The notes: generated by a model from the letters alone, not told the origin. 64,000 nt of DNA from Nostoc calcicola FACHB-3891 (GCF_014697355.1 NZ_JACJRQ010000012.1:1-64000), one strand, 5' to 3'. Shown: positions 37,731 to 47,009, counted from the first letter of the stretch. Program-made: numbers and translations.

Positions 37731-37808
37731 TTACAGCGTATTTCAGGTAAATGAAGTAAACAGGTAGGGGCACAACATGTTGTGCCCCTACAATTATCTG
37801 TACTTCAC
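37731..37808. repeat. Palindromic dispersed repeat, copy
   Basis: Starts TTACAGCGTATTTCAGGTAA, then the hairpin core TAGGGGCACAACATGTTGTG with its complement, then TACTTCACC. Same layout as 58005-58090 and 61986-62076 with a different inner palindrome. It lies between the convergent hydrolase and dioxygenase genes. Confidence 0.7.
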
Positions 37809-37849
37809 CAAATTGCTTATTGAAGTTGCAATCCGGTTGACCTTGTACC

Positions 37850-38818
37850 TTATGAAAGCACTGGTTGAGCTTCTATTTTCTGGGCTTTGTTCTTCAAGAT
37901 GGTTGGTAATTCGCTGCTGAACGCTTCACCTTCAACCACTTGGGAGCGGAAACCATCAACTCCAACTGGAACGTCGCCTGTGATGGTGGTGCGGTACAGT
38001 ACACGCTCAACTTCTATATGATCCAGATCCTGAGGGGCTAAATGCGAGGTGGCGCGGTTGTCCCAGAAAGCGATGTCACCATTGTTCCAGCGGAACCGAG
38101 TTGTGTAGGCGGGCTTGGCGATCTGGTTGAAGAACAACTCAAGCAACAGGTCACTCTCTTGTCGTGACACGTCAAGAATGTGTGAGGTGAAGCCAGGGTT
38201 AACGAACAACGCACGCTCACCTGTCTCCGGATGAACCCGAACCACTGGATGGATAGAAACCAAAGGATTGGCTGCGATACGCTCAGCGATCTTGCTGTTG
38301 CTGGGTAAATTCAAACGCGCATTAAAGCGATGTTCCGCTTTCAATGTGTCTGCGAGCGCCCGCAACGGTGCTGACAGACCCTCGTAAGCTGCAACCAGAT
38401 TAGTCCACTGTGTATCGCCACCGATGCTGGGAACGTTAACCGCACGCAAAATTGATGCCGCAGGGGGATTGACAACAGCTGTTACATCGGTATGCCAGCG
38501 ACTCTCGTAGCTAGAACGGCGCAGACCATTGCGTTTCTCGTAGCGGCTGCGGTCAATGGGTAAGATTTGTGAGAAACCTTCAATTGGCTCATCCTCGTGG
38601 GGATGTGCGTAGGTCACTTCGCCAAAACGAGATGTGAAAGCGATTTGTGCAGCATGGTCAATGTTCTGACCGCGAAAGAACACAACTTTCCACTTCAATA
38701 GTGTTTGACGAATTTCTTTGATTGCATCATCGTGCAAAGGACGCGAAAGATCCACGCCGCTGATTTCGGCACCGATGAAACCAGCTACTGGTTTGACTTC
38801 AATATGTTTGTTGCTCAT
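37850..38818 (-). CDS. TauD/TfdA-family 2-oxoglutarate dioxygenase
   Basis: 322 residues. The iron facial triad is visible: His and Asp in SRWHTDVTAVVNPPAAS and a distal His in ATSHLAPQDL, with the 2-oxoglutarate-binding Arg in RVLYRTTITGD. N-terminal GFIGAEISGVDLSRPL is typical of taurine/alkylsulfate dioxygenases. It probably releases sulfite or sulfate from an organosulfur compound to supply sulfur. A perfect inverted repeat about 100 bases upstream may be its operator. No sulfonate transporter is adjacent. Confidence 0.88.
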   Translation of the reverse strand: MSNKHIEVKPVAGFIGAEISGVDLSRPLHDDAIKEIRQTLLKWKVVFFRGQNIDHAAQIAFTSRFGEVTYAHPHEDEPIEGFSQILPIDRSRYEKRNGLRRSSYESRWHTDVTAVVNPPAASILRAVNVPSIGGDTQWTNLVAAYEGLSAPLRALADTLKAEHRFNARLNLPSNSKIAERIAANPLVSIHPVVRVHPETGERALFVNPGFTSHILDVSRQESDLLLELFFNQIAKPAYTTRFRWNNGDIAFWDNRATSHLAPQDLDHIEVERVLYRTTITGDVPVGVDGFRSQVVEGEAFSSELPTILKNKAQKIEAQPVLS

Positions 38819-38918
38819 GTAAATTCTCCAGAGTTTAATCCATAGGGTAGTTTTCGCAAAGTCCGCTTCCTTTGGTTGCTGTCAAGGGTAATCAAAGGAA
38901 GCGATCGCAACTCCAAAT

Positions 38919-38952
38919 ATTATACGGTAACTCGACCAATTTACCGTATAAT
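38919..38952. promoter_or_regulatory. Perfect 12-bp inverted repeat, candidate operator
   Basis: ATTATACGGTAA and TTACCGTATAAT arms separated by 10 bases. It lies 101 bases upstream of the TauD-like start (38818) and about 120 from the 5' end of no other gene, since the DUF2809-like gene ends at 39072. Symmetry and AT-rich arms without a T-run suggest a regulator binding site more than a terminator. The regulator is unknown. Confidence 0.5.
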
Positions 38953-39071
38953 AAATGTAAAACTATATGAATAACCCAAAATTTAGCCTGAGCAAGGGCA
39001 AATTCAAATAGACAAACTATCTTGACACGATTGTTACGAATTACGTAGCCGTTACTGTAGAGTATTACGAA

Positions 39072-39686
39072 TCAATATTTAAGGGTGCGATCGCCCCAAT
39101 AAAAAACCGTTGCGAGAAAAGCGATGCCCAATACAACTTTACCGAGAAGGGGAAAAGGGTAAGGATTCAAAACAGGGGAAAAGGTTAAAGGGTAAAGGGA
39201 TAAATTTAACCTTTGCCCCTTCCCCCTTACCCCTTTCTTTGCCCAAGTGAAGGCACTACCAATTAACATTTTTCCCCACCAAAATGAACGTACCAAATTT
39301 AGAAATGGGGAATGCCACAATTGCAAAAACTCCAACAAGCAAGTAATTACCAATAGACTTCTTGCATAAGTCGGGAAAAGGGGAAGGGGAAAGGGGGAAA
39401 GGTTTGGTATTTTCCCTTTCCCCTTTAACCTTTTCCCTTTTCCCACCTCTTGCAAAAAGCACTTTTGCAAGAGGTCTAATACCCATAAAGGGATTTGCCA
39501 AACTGAAGAGTGAGTGGTGATAAATAGAAAGGCGAACAAGCACCAAAATATCTCATAAAAAATTCCTCCTACCTCTTGGTTCAACCACCCAGTAGAATAG
39601 CGATAGTGGCTGTATAAAAGTCCAATGGGAAGAATAATAGCCAGAGAAAGAATAGTTCGCCAGCGAATGTTTGTAAGTAGTGACAT
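39072..39686 (-). CDS. DUF2809-like membrane protein with repeat insertions
   Basis: 204 residues with about five hydrophobic helices. IPLWVLDLLQ, then CLLEFLQLWHSPFLNLVRSFWWGKMLIG (read in two parts) resemble DUF2809 proteins. Two low-complexity basic stretches, GKGKRLKGKGKIPNLSPFP and VRGKGQRLNLSLYPLTFSP, interrupt the domain; their DNA is the same GGGAAAAGG/CCCCTTTCC repeat that fills intergenic regions elsewhere (for example 49740 and 56290). The reading frame is kept, but the protein may be non-functional or only just tolerated. Confidence 0.65.
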   Translation of the reverse strand: MSLLTNIRWRTILSLAIILPIGLLYSHYRYSTGWLNQEVGGIFYEIFWCLFAFLFITTHSSVWQIPLWVLDLLQKCFLQEVGKGKRLKGKGKIPNLSPFPLPLFPTYARSLLVITCLLEFLQLWHSPFLNLVRSFWWGKMLIGSAFTWAKKGVRGKGQRLNLSLYPLTFSPVLNPYPFPLLGKVVLGIAFLATVFYWGDRTLKY

Positions 39687-40242
39687 TATTTAGAATTTGC
39701 AATCAATTATTTCCTCTCCTAAAAAGAGACATTATTTTTATAGGGCGCAATCTGCTTTCAACAGTGTGTTTCCAATCAATTATCTCTCCTCATCAAAGGA
39801 GACCCACCGATTCTAAACCCTGACACCACAAGCTGTCCAGAACCATACTCCAAAAAAAATTGAAGTGATGACGCCATGTTTAAAGGTTATGGCAATTTGG
39901 CATCACAACTCTCTGTTTTAGAGTTTAAATGAGATATCAGCAAAACAGAACAACCACAAATCGCCAGTTGTTGACCCAACGCTGTAGGCTCACGAGAGCA
40001 GCAAAGCCACAGCGCTCGGTCATCGCTTCACTACAACTGGCCAGTAATCCACTAGAAATCACATAGTAAATGTGCGATGGCGTACTCGGCCGCGCTCAAC
40101 TTTTGAATTCAGCAATTTTGACTCCTAAATTATGCTGTATAAGCTGAAAAACATCTAAATTGCATAATCGGATTCAAGGCAACTCTTGTGAAGTGGGTAT
40201 CTTGCCTGTCCTAATTATGCAAGTTAAAGGCGGAACAGCTTA
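39687..40242. other. Intergenic stretch, mostly unrecognised
   Basis: 556 bases between the DUF2809-like gene and the end of the kinase gene. Some degenerate repeat sequence (CGCCAGTTGTTGACCCAACG and nearby) is present. No gene or RNA recognised. Confidence 0.4.
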
Positions 40243-42423
40243 TTAAAGACTTTCAATAATTTTTAGCACTTCTGCTGCTGACTGATATCGTTGAGTAAAA
40301 TCGAAATGTACCATTTTATTTAAGATAATAACTAACTCGTTTGTCACCTCAGCTAATTCGCGCCAACTGTGCCAAACCTCTGTATTACCGTCAGGTTCAG
40401 TTTGGATAATTACTTCACCAGTATTTGTATCTCTGCGAAATACTCTTGGGTCTACTCCAGTTAAAGCTTGTATACCCATAATTCCCAACGCATAAATATC
40501 GCTGTTTAGTTTTGGCAATCCACTCATTTGCTCAGAAGGTGCATAACTAGGAGTACCAATTGAAATAGTTTGATTTTCTTGTTGTTGGGGGTGAATTTGC
40601 TTAACAGCGCCAAAGTCAATTAAAACAATATGCCGATCTGATTCTCGTCTAATCAAATTACTAGGCTTGATATCTCGATGAATTACGCCATAGCTGTGAA
40701 CAAAAACAAGCACGTGTAAAACTTCTTTGAGTATTTCCACAACTTCAGTTTGTTTGATTCGTGTACCAGAGGTTAGCTCTTTGTCCATAGCGTGCCCGCG
40801 GACAAATTCTTGTACTAAAGAAAATTGGCGATTTTCTTCAAAAAAAGCTAATAGTTGGGGAATTTGTGGATGCTTACCCAAAATTTCTAAAATTTCTGCT
40901 TCTGCGTCAAATAAGCGTCTGACAACATTTAAATATTCTGTATCTTGGCGGGGAGGTCGTAATTGTTTAACTACACATTCCGGGTTACCAGGGCGCTTGA
41001 TATCCTCAGCCAAATAAGTATTACTAAATCCTCCAGAACCTAAGCGTTCAGTAATTCTGTAGCGGCTATTTAGTAGAGTACCAACTGCAATTTCTTGCCC
41101 GATAGAATCAGCAATTACTGTTGGCGCTTCATTGGAAGCATCACCCCGTTGCCGTAAAAGAGCTTGTAATTCGATAATTAATTGTTGGTGTTCTTGAACT
41201 CGTTGTGTAATTTCTTTTTGCTCTTGCTTGGTTTGATAAGAGCTATAGGCAAGGACACTCCCGCCAGTAAATACTAACCCCAACATCGGAGGTATTACTG
41301 GTAACCATCCAGCTTGAGTAAAGATAATAAAATTACCTCCAAATAATACCGCCAGGGCTGTTGCTCCTGCCAATCCTAAAGCTAGAGGATGCTGAATTCG
41401 CCACACCAATAAGCCACCAACTACCGCCCATCCCCATATCCACAAAACTTTACCCCACTCAGGGATAAACCAAAACAAAGGCTGTTGGTTAAGAACAACA
41501 CTGAGAATTTGACTGACACTGTGGGCATGAATTTCAATTCCTGCCATCTTGCCAGAATTATCTGATTTACCACTAGTAAAAGGCGTATTAAAAATGTCAT
41601 TTAAACTATTTGCTGTGGAACCAATTAAAACGATACGGCCTTTAACCAAATCTGGTTTAACTTGGCCTGCAAGCACTTCTGTAATTGTTACCTGTTGGGC
41701 AATTTGATGACCAGAACGGTAGTTAAGCAGGATTTGGTAACCGCTGGTATCAGCTTTTTGATACCCACCAGCATTTCTTTGCAGGGGTTTAAATACAGTA
41801 TTTCGTAATTTTAATTCTTTATTTGGGGTAAATTCTGGTTGGATGCCACCAACTTCTAAATATTTGAGTGCTAGCTGTAAACTAAAGGAATATGTACTTT
41901 GACAAGGGTCAGATTCCTCTGAACTTGCTAATAATAAATTGCGCCGAATTGTAGAATCAGTATCTTCTACAACATCACTAAATCCCACTCGCTCTGGTTC
42001 AACTCCTTGAGGGGGAGCAGTTCCCGGATTTTTAAAACCAGAATGTTTGCAGATGGGAATGATAATATCGCTCTGTTGTAGGCGTTGTAGTAGTTTGTCG
42101 TGACCAGGCTGCACTGGTAAATCACGAAAAATATCTAGACCAATGGCTCGCGGTTCGTATTCCTCAAGTTTGCCCAACAGTCGATCTAGAAGTTCACCAG
42201 AAAGCGGCCAAGTCCATTTTTGGAGATCCTTTTCAGTTAAAGCAACAATCAACAGACGAGAGTCTGGGCCTGGATCGGGGCGTAATTGCATCATTTGGTC
42301 GTAGACTCTCATTTCTAGAGGGTCGAAAACCCCTAGTTTTTGAATGCCTACTAGTAAAACTGTGGCGATCGCACTTGAAAAAATAACTGGCTGTCTCAGT
42401 AAACTTTTAAAGTTGGCAAACAT
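40243..42423 (-). CDS. CHASE2-domain Ser/Thr protein kinase
   Basis: 726 residues. An N-terminal membrane helix (about 13-30), an extracytoplasmic CHASE2 sensor domain (about 35-310; RLLIVALTEKDLQ, GRIVLIGSTANSLNDIF), three membrane helices (about 325-400), a coiled coil (about 405-430) and a Hanks-type kinase domain (about 455-726): GSGGFSNTYLAE, CVVKQL, HRDIKPSNLI, DFGAVKQ and GTPSYAPSEQ. All catalytic residues are present. It senses an unknown periplasmic signal. It is directly downstream of the FHA protein on the same strand (140-base gap with heptamer repeats), so it is a good candidate to phosphorylate a ligand of that FHA domain. Confidence 0.92.
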   Translation of the reverse strand: MFANFKSLLRQPVIFSSAIATVLLVGIQKLGVFDPLEMRVYDQMMQLRPDPGPDSRLLIVALTEKDLQKWTWPLSGELLDRLLGKLEEYEPRAIGLDIFRDLPVQPGHDKLLQRLQQSDIIIPICKHSGFKNPGTAPPQGVEPERVGFSDVVEDTDSTIRRNLLLASSEESDPCQSTYSFSLQLALKYLEVGGIQPEFTPNKELKLRNTVFKPLQRNAGGYQKADTSGYQILLNYRSGHQIAQQVTITEVLAGQVKPDLVKGRIVLIGSTANSLNDIFNTPFTSGKSDNSGKMAGIEIHAHSVSQILSVVLNQQPLFWFIPEWGKVLWIWGWAVVGGLLVWRIQHPLALGLAGATALAVLFGGNFIIFTQAGWLPVIPPMLGLVFTGGSVLAYSSYQTKQEQKEITQRVQEHQQLIIELQALLRQRGDASNEAPTVIADSIGQEIAVGTLLNSRYRITERLGSGGFSNTYLAEDIKRPGNPECVVKQLRPPRQDTEYLNVVRRLFDAEAEILEILGKHPQIPQLLAFFEENRQFSLVQEFVRGHAMDKELTSGTRIKQTEVVEILKEVLHVLVFVHSYGVIHRDIKPSNLIRRESDRHIVLIDFGAVKQIHPQQQENQTISIGTPSYAPSEQMSGLPKLNSDIYALGIMGIQALTGVDPRVFRRDTNTGEVIIQTEPDGNTEVWHSWRELAEVTNELVIILNKMVHFDFTQRYQSAAEVLKIIESL

Positions 42424-42563
42424 TTTTTTACATAAGTTTTATTTGAAAATTTGTCATTTGTCATTTGTCATTTGTCATTGAGGATGGGGTATGGGGCATT
42501 ATTGGGCATTAGTCCCCCCGTCTCGCTACTCCCTACTCCCCATTCCCCACTCCCCATTTAATG

Positions 42564-44552
42564 CTAATCTACTACCTGCTTGAGATAATGCACGATCGCC
42601 TCTGCCGTTGGTAAATTAGTTGCCAGTAGAACTTGATTAATAGTACATAATCTCAGCAGTGCTTCTTCGTTTGCTTGACCAGGCTGGGGTTGTAGCAAAT
42701 CTCTTAAGAAAATAACTGCTAAAATCTCTCCTGACCCAACCAATGAAGCAATTGTTTGATATCCTCCAGAAGTTGGGGCGGGGGTTTGTTGACTAATAGT
42801 TATACCCGCTTGTTGATGTAAAACTTCGCCAACAGATGGCCAGGTTATTGTAAAACTCTGTGAGAAAAATTCCTGATGCTGAGCAACAAATTCAGCAAGT
42901 TCTGATTTCTTGCTTTCGTGAGCAATGATTACTATGTTTCTTTCAACGACCATTTGTGGTGGCTCACTTAAATTTGTTTCTTCTGAAATTCGATCGGATT
43001 CAGTTGCTTCTACTTCTTCTGAAATTCGATCGGATTCAGTTGCTTCTACTTCAGAAACTTCTTCAACAGTTTGGCTGCTGATTTCAGGAGCTTCACTTTC
43101 TACTAGCTCCAAAGATTCAATATCACCTGCACCAGAGACTTCACTTACATTGACTTCTGCGGTAGTTGTATCACTCAAATCAACGTATTGATTACTGAAA
43201 ACTTGTGGAAGATTATCATCAGGTGGAGTCAAGACTTCAGGAACTTCGTTGATTGTTTCATCAGTTTCTACTTCATCAACATTTGCGGTATTTTCTGTTG
43301 TAATTGGCGTATCTAAATTTACTAATTCGTCGCTAATTTCCTCTGGAATTTCGCTCAATGTATCTTGATGTTGACTGTCTACATCACTCACAACTTCAGT
43401 CGTTTCTGGGGTAACATCACTTACAACTTCGTCAACATCTGCACCAGCTTCTTCTGCAACTGGCGTATCCAAATTTACTGGTTCTTCATGAGTAGCTTGG
43501 GGAACAGCACTCTCTTGGGGTACTTGGTTGAATATGTCACGCGGCTGTACGAAGGTGACTTCTGCCTCTAGTGCTGCTTCCAACTCTGCATCGCGCTCCT
43601 CAGTCGCTTGAGGAACAAGATTGTCAGGAATATCACGAGGCTGGACGTAAGTGACTTCTGCCTCTAGTGCTGCTTCCAACTCTGCATCGTGCTGTTCAAC
43701 AGCTTGGGGAATGACACTTTCGATCTCACGCCGTTGTACAAAAGTAGCTTCTGCTGCCAGTGCTGCATCAAAATCTGTAACGTCGTCGTGAGGGGCTTCT
43801 TGTGGTGTACTTTCTTCTTCAGGAATCTCAATGACATTTTCAGGTGTGGCTATTGCTTCATCAGGCTCGGCTTCGCTGACTTGTGCAACTTCTACTTCCT
43901 CAACATCTGGGGTAACTTCTTCTTCTACAACTAATGTACGCAAATCGACAATATCATTACGGACATCGCGTACAACTTCTGGTGGCTGAACTATATTTTC
44001 AGGGCTGGTGACTTCAACAACTGGGATTTCATCATCAGTTTTAGTAGAAGCAACTTCTGAAATTTCGCTAATTTCTGGTGTTTCTACTTCGTTACTAATT
44101 GGCGTGATAACTTCGCTGACTACCTCTGGTGCTGGACTGGCAATATTGGGAGTGCTGACATTTTCCGGCGATCGCGGCCGAGAAAACAGTGAAGGATCTA
44201 TAATCCTAAAGACTGTTTCTGGTTGCTCATACGTGGGACTAACTGCTTCTAAGATCAGTACATAATCTGCAATCCGAATGATATCTCCATCATTCAAAGT
44301 ATATGGTCGATCCTTTTCAGCCTGTTTTCCGTTAAATATTGAGCCATTTCTACTACCAAGGTCACTGAAGTAGTAAGTTCCACCTTTAACAAAGAACTTG
44401 GCATGTAGTCGACTGACATCAGGGCTATCCAAGACTAAATCAGAATCAGGGGAGCGACCTACTATCCATTCTCCCCTCTTTGTAGTGTCTATGGTAAGGT
44501 CAACTTCATTGAGTTCACTTAGAGTTGGTGAATAGCTAACTTTTACTTTCAT
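42564..44552 (-). CDS. FHA-domain protein with C-terminal methylglyoxal-synthase-like domain
   Basis: 662 residues. Residues 1-105 are an FHA phosphothreonine-binding domain (WIVGRSPDSDLVL, VSRLHAKFF, SDLGSRNGSIFNGK; Arg33, Ser47, His50, Asn69). Residues 110-530 are a very acidic, disordered linker with internal repeats (DAELEAALEAEV twice, ESDRISEEVEAT tandem). Residues 534-662 resemble methylglyoxal synthase (NIVIIAHESKKSELAEFV, SGGYQTIASLVGSGE, EALLRLCTINQVLLATN), but the catalytic Asp of GGDQQ is Tyr598 and the TGTTG phosphate loop is lost. It is probably a ligand-sensing or scaffold domain. The gene follows the injection-system genes; its start overlaps the DUF6760-like stop by 4 bases. 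Confidence 0.85.
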   Translation of the reverse strand: MKVKVSYSPTLSELNEVDLTIDTTKRGEWIVGRSPDSDLVLDSPDVSRLHAKFFVKGGTYYFSDLGSRNGSIFNGKQAEKDRPYTLNDGDIIRIADYVLILEAVSPTYEQPETVFRIIDPSLFSRPRSPENVSTPNIASPAPEVVSEVITPISNEVETPEISEISEVASTKTDDEIPVVEVTSPENIVQPPEVVRDVRNDIVDLRTLVVEEEVTPDVEEVEVAQVSEAEPDEAIATPENVIEIPEEESTPQEAPHDDVTDFDAALAAEATFVQRREIESVIPQAVEQHDAELEAALEAEVTYVQPRDIPDNLVPQATEERDAELEAALEAEVTFVQPRDIFNQVPQESAVPQATHEEPVNLDTPVAEEAGADVDEVVSDVTPETTEVVSDVDSQHQDTLSEIPEEISDELVNLDTPITTENTANVDEVETDETINEVPEVLTPPDDNLPQVFSNQYVDLSDTTTAEVNVSEVSGAGDIESLELVESEAPEISSQTVEEVSEVEATESDRISEEVEATESDRISEETNLSEPPQMVVERNIVIIAHESKKSELAEFVAQHQEFFSQSFTITWPSVGEVLHQQAGITISQQTPAPTSGGYQTIASLVGSGEILAVIFLRDLLQPQPGQANEEALLRLCTINQVLLATNLPTAEAIVHYLKQVVD

Positions 44553-44752
44553 ATTAATTTTTGGTTAATTTTATTGATTTCGGCTACCCAACGCTGACGG
44601 GTAGTATGTTCTAAATTTAAAATATCATTTTGTGACCAATGAAAATGATAAGCAATAAAAGCTACCTCCTCATATAAGCTATCAGAGGGGTAGCTTATGA
44701 CTCCCCCGCCAGTTCTAGCTCCACTGAAAATTGAGTATTGCAATGGGGACAT
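44549..44752 (-). CDS. Small injection-system protein (DUF6760-like)
   Basis: 67 residues if read from ATG 44752, overlapping the previous gene by 58 bases; the conserved part begins about residue 18 (VISYPSDSLYEEVAFIAYHF, then HWSQNDILNLEHTTRQRWV). Small proteins with this sequence occur in contractile phage-tail-like clusters and I recall them as DUF6760. The true start may be a non-ATG codon further in. Role unknown, perhaps in tail assembly. Confidence 0.7.
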   Translation of the reverse strand: MSPLQYSIFSGARTGGGVISYPSDSLYEEVAFIAYHFHWSQNDILNLEHTTRQRWVAEINKINQKLI

Positions 44753-45078
44753 TGTGCCGGAATGTGTGCATTACCTTGCTGGTTAATTCGATTGTAAAAT
44801 TCTCGCAGATAGGCAATGTCATGTAGCAGCAGTCCTTCGAGTAATTCAGGGCTAACAGAGTTCAAACTACCCAAGCGAGTGATAACACGTGCAAGCATTA
44901 CCAATGCCCCATAAGTTGGATTTTCTTGAACTTTGCGCTCTTGTTGCACCAAAATTTCATCTTTAGCAGTGGCTAAACGCATCACTCCTTGACGATGTAC
45001 TCGGTTTTCACCATCACTCAACCCTCTAGGAAGAGTGAAAGCAAATTCAGTGCAGAGATTATCCTTTTTACGGGGCAT
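44695..45078 (-). CDS. Phage-tail assembly chaperone-like protein with zinc motif
   Basis: 127 residues. The core (TEFAFTLPRGLSDGENRVHR, GVMRLATAKDEI, then LARVITRLGSL and LREFYNRINQ) is homologous to the neighbour at 45282-45629. A C-terminal extension adds CPHC, half of a zinc site, with further charged residues. In phage-tail-like clusters, genes in this position next to the tube encode tail assembly proteins. The two copies probably pair with the two tube proteins. Confidence 0.75.
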   Translation of the reverse strand: MPRKKDNLCTEFAFTLPRGLSDGENRVHRQGVMRLATAKDEILVQQERKVQENPTYGALVMLARVITRLGSLNSVSPELLEGLLLHDIAYLREFYNRINQQGNAHIPAQCPHCNTQFSVELELAGES

Positions 45079-45281
45079 AGGTCGCGTCGCTTCGCTCCGA
45101 ATTCAAAATTCAAAATTCAAAATTTAAAATTACAATTCCCATAAATAAATTTAGGGGCTTGTGTCCTTATTCTTATTCGGTCATTTGAGTATTGTATTAG
45201 GCAGCAGAGGGAGTAGCGGCAAAGGGGAGGATCTTCTCCTTTGTCTCCCTTGTCTCCTTTGTCCCCCCATCTCCCCATCAC
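45079..45281. other. Intergenic gap with short repeats
   Basis: About 200 bases between the two chaperone-like genes, with AATTCAAAATTCAAAATTC repeats and a CTCCTTTGTCTCCCTTG pyrimidine tract. No gene. Confidence 0.5.
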
Positions 45282-45629
45282 TCAATTTTGCAGTACTGGC
45301 TCAGAAGAATTGACTACATCTTCTGATGAAGAAGTTTCGCCTTCCAAGCCATTAATTCGACGATAAAAATCTTGGAGGTAATTTAAATCCTGGGCAAAAA
45401 AGTTTTCGACTATTGCAGGACTGACATCAGATAAAGCACCCAAGTGCGTTATCACGCGCGACAAGATGATAATTGTGGCATAAACTGGATTGGCTTTTAC
45501 CCTTGGGTCACGTAAGGGTGCAATTTCGTCTATCGCCGTTGATAACCGCATTACACCTTTGCGGTGAAGGTTGCCTTCAGAGTCTAGATACCCCTTAGGC
45601 AATATAAATTCAAACTCTGTGGGAAACAT
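45282..45629 (-). CDS. Phage-tail assembly chaperone-like protein
   Basis: 115 residues: FEFILPKGYLDSEGNLHRKG, VMRLSTAIDEIAPL, IILSRVITHLGALSDV and LQDFYRRINGL. Paralogue of the next gene downstream (44695-45078) without its Cys-rich tail. It lies 11 bases from the tube gene at 45641 on the same strand. Function inferred from position in a contractile tail cluster. Confidence 0.75.
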   Translation of the reverse strand: MFPTEFEFILPKGYLDSEGNLHRKGVMRLSTAIDEIAPLRDPRVKANPVYATIIILSRVITHLGALSDVSPAIVENFFAQDLNYLQDFYRRINGLEGETSSSEDVVNSSEPVLQN

Positions 45630-45640
45630 ATTTCTCCTGA

Positions 45641-46114
45641 TTATTGCACGCGTTTAAATTCCTCAAAAGCAATCTCCAACTCTTCAATTTCTACTTCATG
45701 ACTGTTAGCGTTGACATCAGCAATTTTGTAACTAGTAGGCCAAGCACCAGCTAATTCAAATCTAGCTTGTTCTCCAGATGCTTGATCGTAAATAGATAAA
45801 GAAATAAATTCACGTTTTTCGGCCCACTTACCTGTTTCAACTTCTTCAAACCACTTCCATAAATCTTTAGATTTATTCAAACCTTTACGGAGGGTAATAT
45901 TACCACTTTTAGCATTGCCAGGAAGTTTAGTTCTAACGGCTTTACCTTTTGAAGCAGTCCCCCATTTTTGAGAAGTTACTTCACAAATTTCAATTACTTC
46001 CTGGGTTCTTTTGAAGCCTTGGCATTCTAAAAAATAGCCATCGCTATCATTTTTGCCTATGTCTAATCTTAAAAAGAAACGATAATTTGTGAGAAATTCA
46101 GGTATTTCAGCCAT
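45641..46114 (-). CDS. Contractile injection system tube protein (gp19 family), second copy
   Basis: 157 residues. Tail-tube fold of the T4 gp19/Pvc tube type: FFLRLDIGKNDSDGYFLECQ at the start, the LPGNAKSGNITLRKGL strand region, LWKWFEEVETG and an end ELEIAFEEFKRV. It is shorter in the hinge than the other copy at 46530 and quite different in sequence. Clusters of this kind often carry a main inner tube and a tube-initiator or adaptor variant. Confidence 0.85.
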   Translation of the reverse strand: MAEIPEFLTNYRFFLRLDIGKNDSDGYFLECQGFKRTQEVIEICEVTSQKWGTASKGKAVRTKLPGNAKSGNITLRKGLNKSKDLWKWFEEVETGKWAEKREFISLSIYDQASGEQARFELAGAWPTSYKIADVNANSHEVEIEELEIAFEEFKRVQ

Positions 46115-46529
46115 TATTTTTCACACTATAAGTTTTAGGAGTCAGGAGTCAGAATTCAGAATTCAGGAGTCAGAATTCAGAATTCAGCATTGAATTGGAG
46201 TGCGACACAACGACCGACGGTAGTTGAATCTTGACTTCGCTCGATTTGGGCGCAGTCGAAACTCAGTGCATCGCTGGGTAATGAATATTAGTTGAAAGCC
46301 TTCCTCCTTGTGAGCGAAACAAAATTAAAATATTTTTCCTCTTTTATACTCCACTCTTTGATGGGTGGAGTATTCAGCAATTCTGTTAGCGCAGCTCATT
46401 CAGAATTCAGAATTCAGAATTCTGACTCCTGTTTTATTTAGCAGTCAAGGTTGCTATCAATTGATGATAACAACCTACTGCCAAACATAGACAGCTAATT
46501 TGGAACTTCAAAAAACTAAAGATTTAGTT
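46115..46529. other. Repeat-filled gap between tube genes
   Basis: 415 bases. GTCAGAATTCAGAATTCAGG repeats occur at both ends; in the middle is a hairpin TACTCCAC / GTGGAGTA at about 46351-46375. The gap divides the injection-system genes into two transcription blocks or adds a processing site. No gene seen. Confidence 0.5.
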
Positions 46530-47009
46530 TTAGCCTGCTTTTACTTCTTTTTGCTGTGCAATGATTTCATAACCCTCAATCGAGACTTCAATCTTCTCTG
46601 TTGCAGGGTCATTTTTTGAGACATCGAATTCTGGACCTGTATATGATTCGGGGAAACAAGCTTTCAGGTTATAACGGATTACTTCAGTTTTTTTATCTTG
46701 GGTATAACCAACAACTGAAATAGCTTTGCGGTTTTCATCCCATTGACGAGGTTTTCCATCTTCGCTACAAGCTAAAAACCATCTGTGTAGGCTTTCGTCA
46801 CCATTGTAATTCATGGTAATTGTGACATTATTAAACTCAGCCTGTCCGGGAAGATTTTGACGCATTGTCTTACCATTTTTGCTTGAGCCTCTAACGCCTT
46901 TGGTGGCATTATTTTTTGCTCCCAATCCGGTAACTGATTGCACGAATTTTTCAGTGATGCCGTCTGCTTCAAAATAGAATACAGAGGCGACTACATATTC
47001 TCCAGCCAT
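46530..47009 (-). CDS. Contractile injection system tube protein (gp19 family), first copy
   Basis: 159 residues. VASVFYFEADGITEKFVQSV, then NLPGQAEFNNVTITMNYNGD, LHRWFLACS and KIEVSIEGYEI are typical of the inner tube subunit that stacks into hexameric rings within the sheath. It lies about 107 bases downstream of the sheath gene, which is the standard order. The gap contains heptamer repeats (ATTGGTC). Confidence 0.9.
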   Translation of the reverse strand: MAGEYVVASVFYFEADGITEKFVQSVTGLGAKNNATKGVRGSSKNGKTMRQNLPGQAEFNNVTITMNYNGDESLHRWFLACSEDGKPRQWDENRKAISVVGYTQDKKTEVIRYNLKACFPESYTGPEFDVSKNDPATEKIEVSIEGYEIIAQQKEVKAG

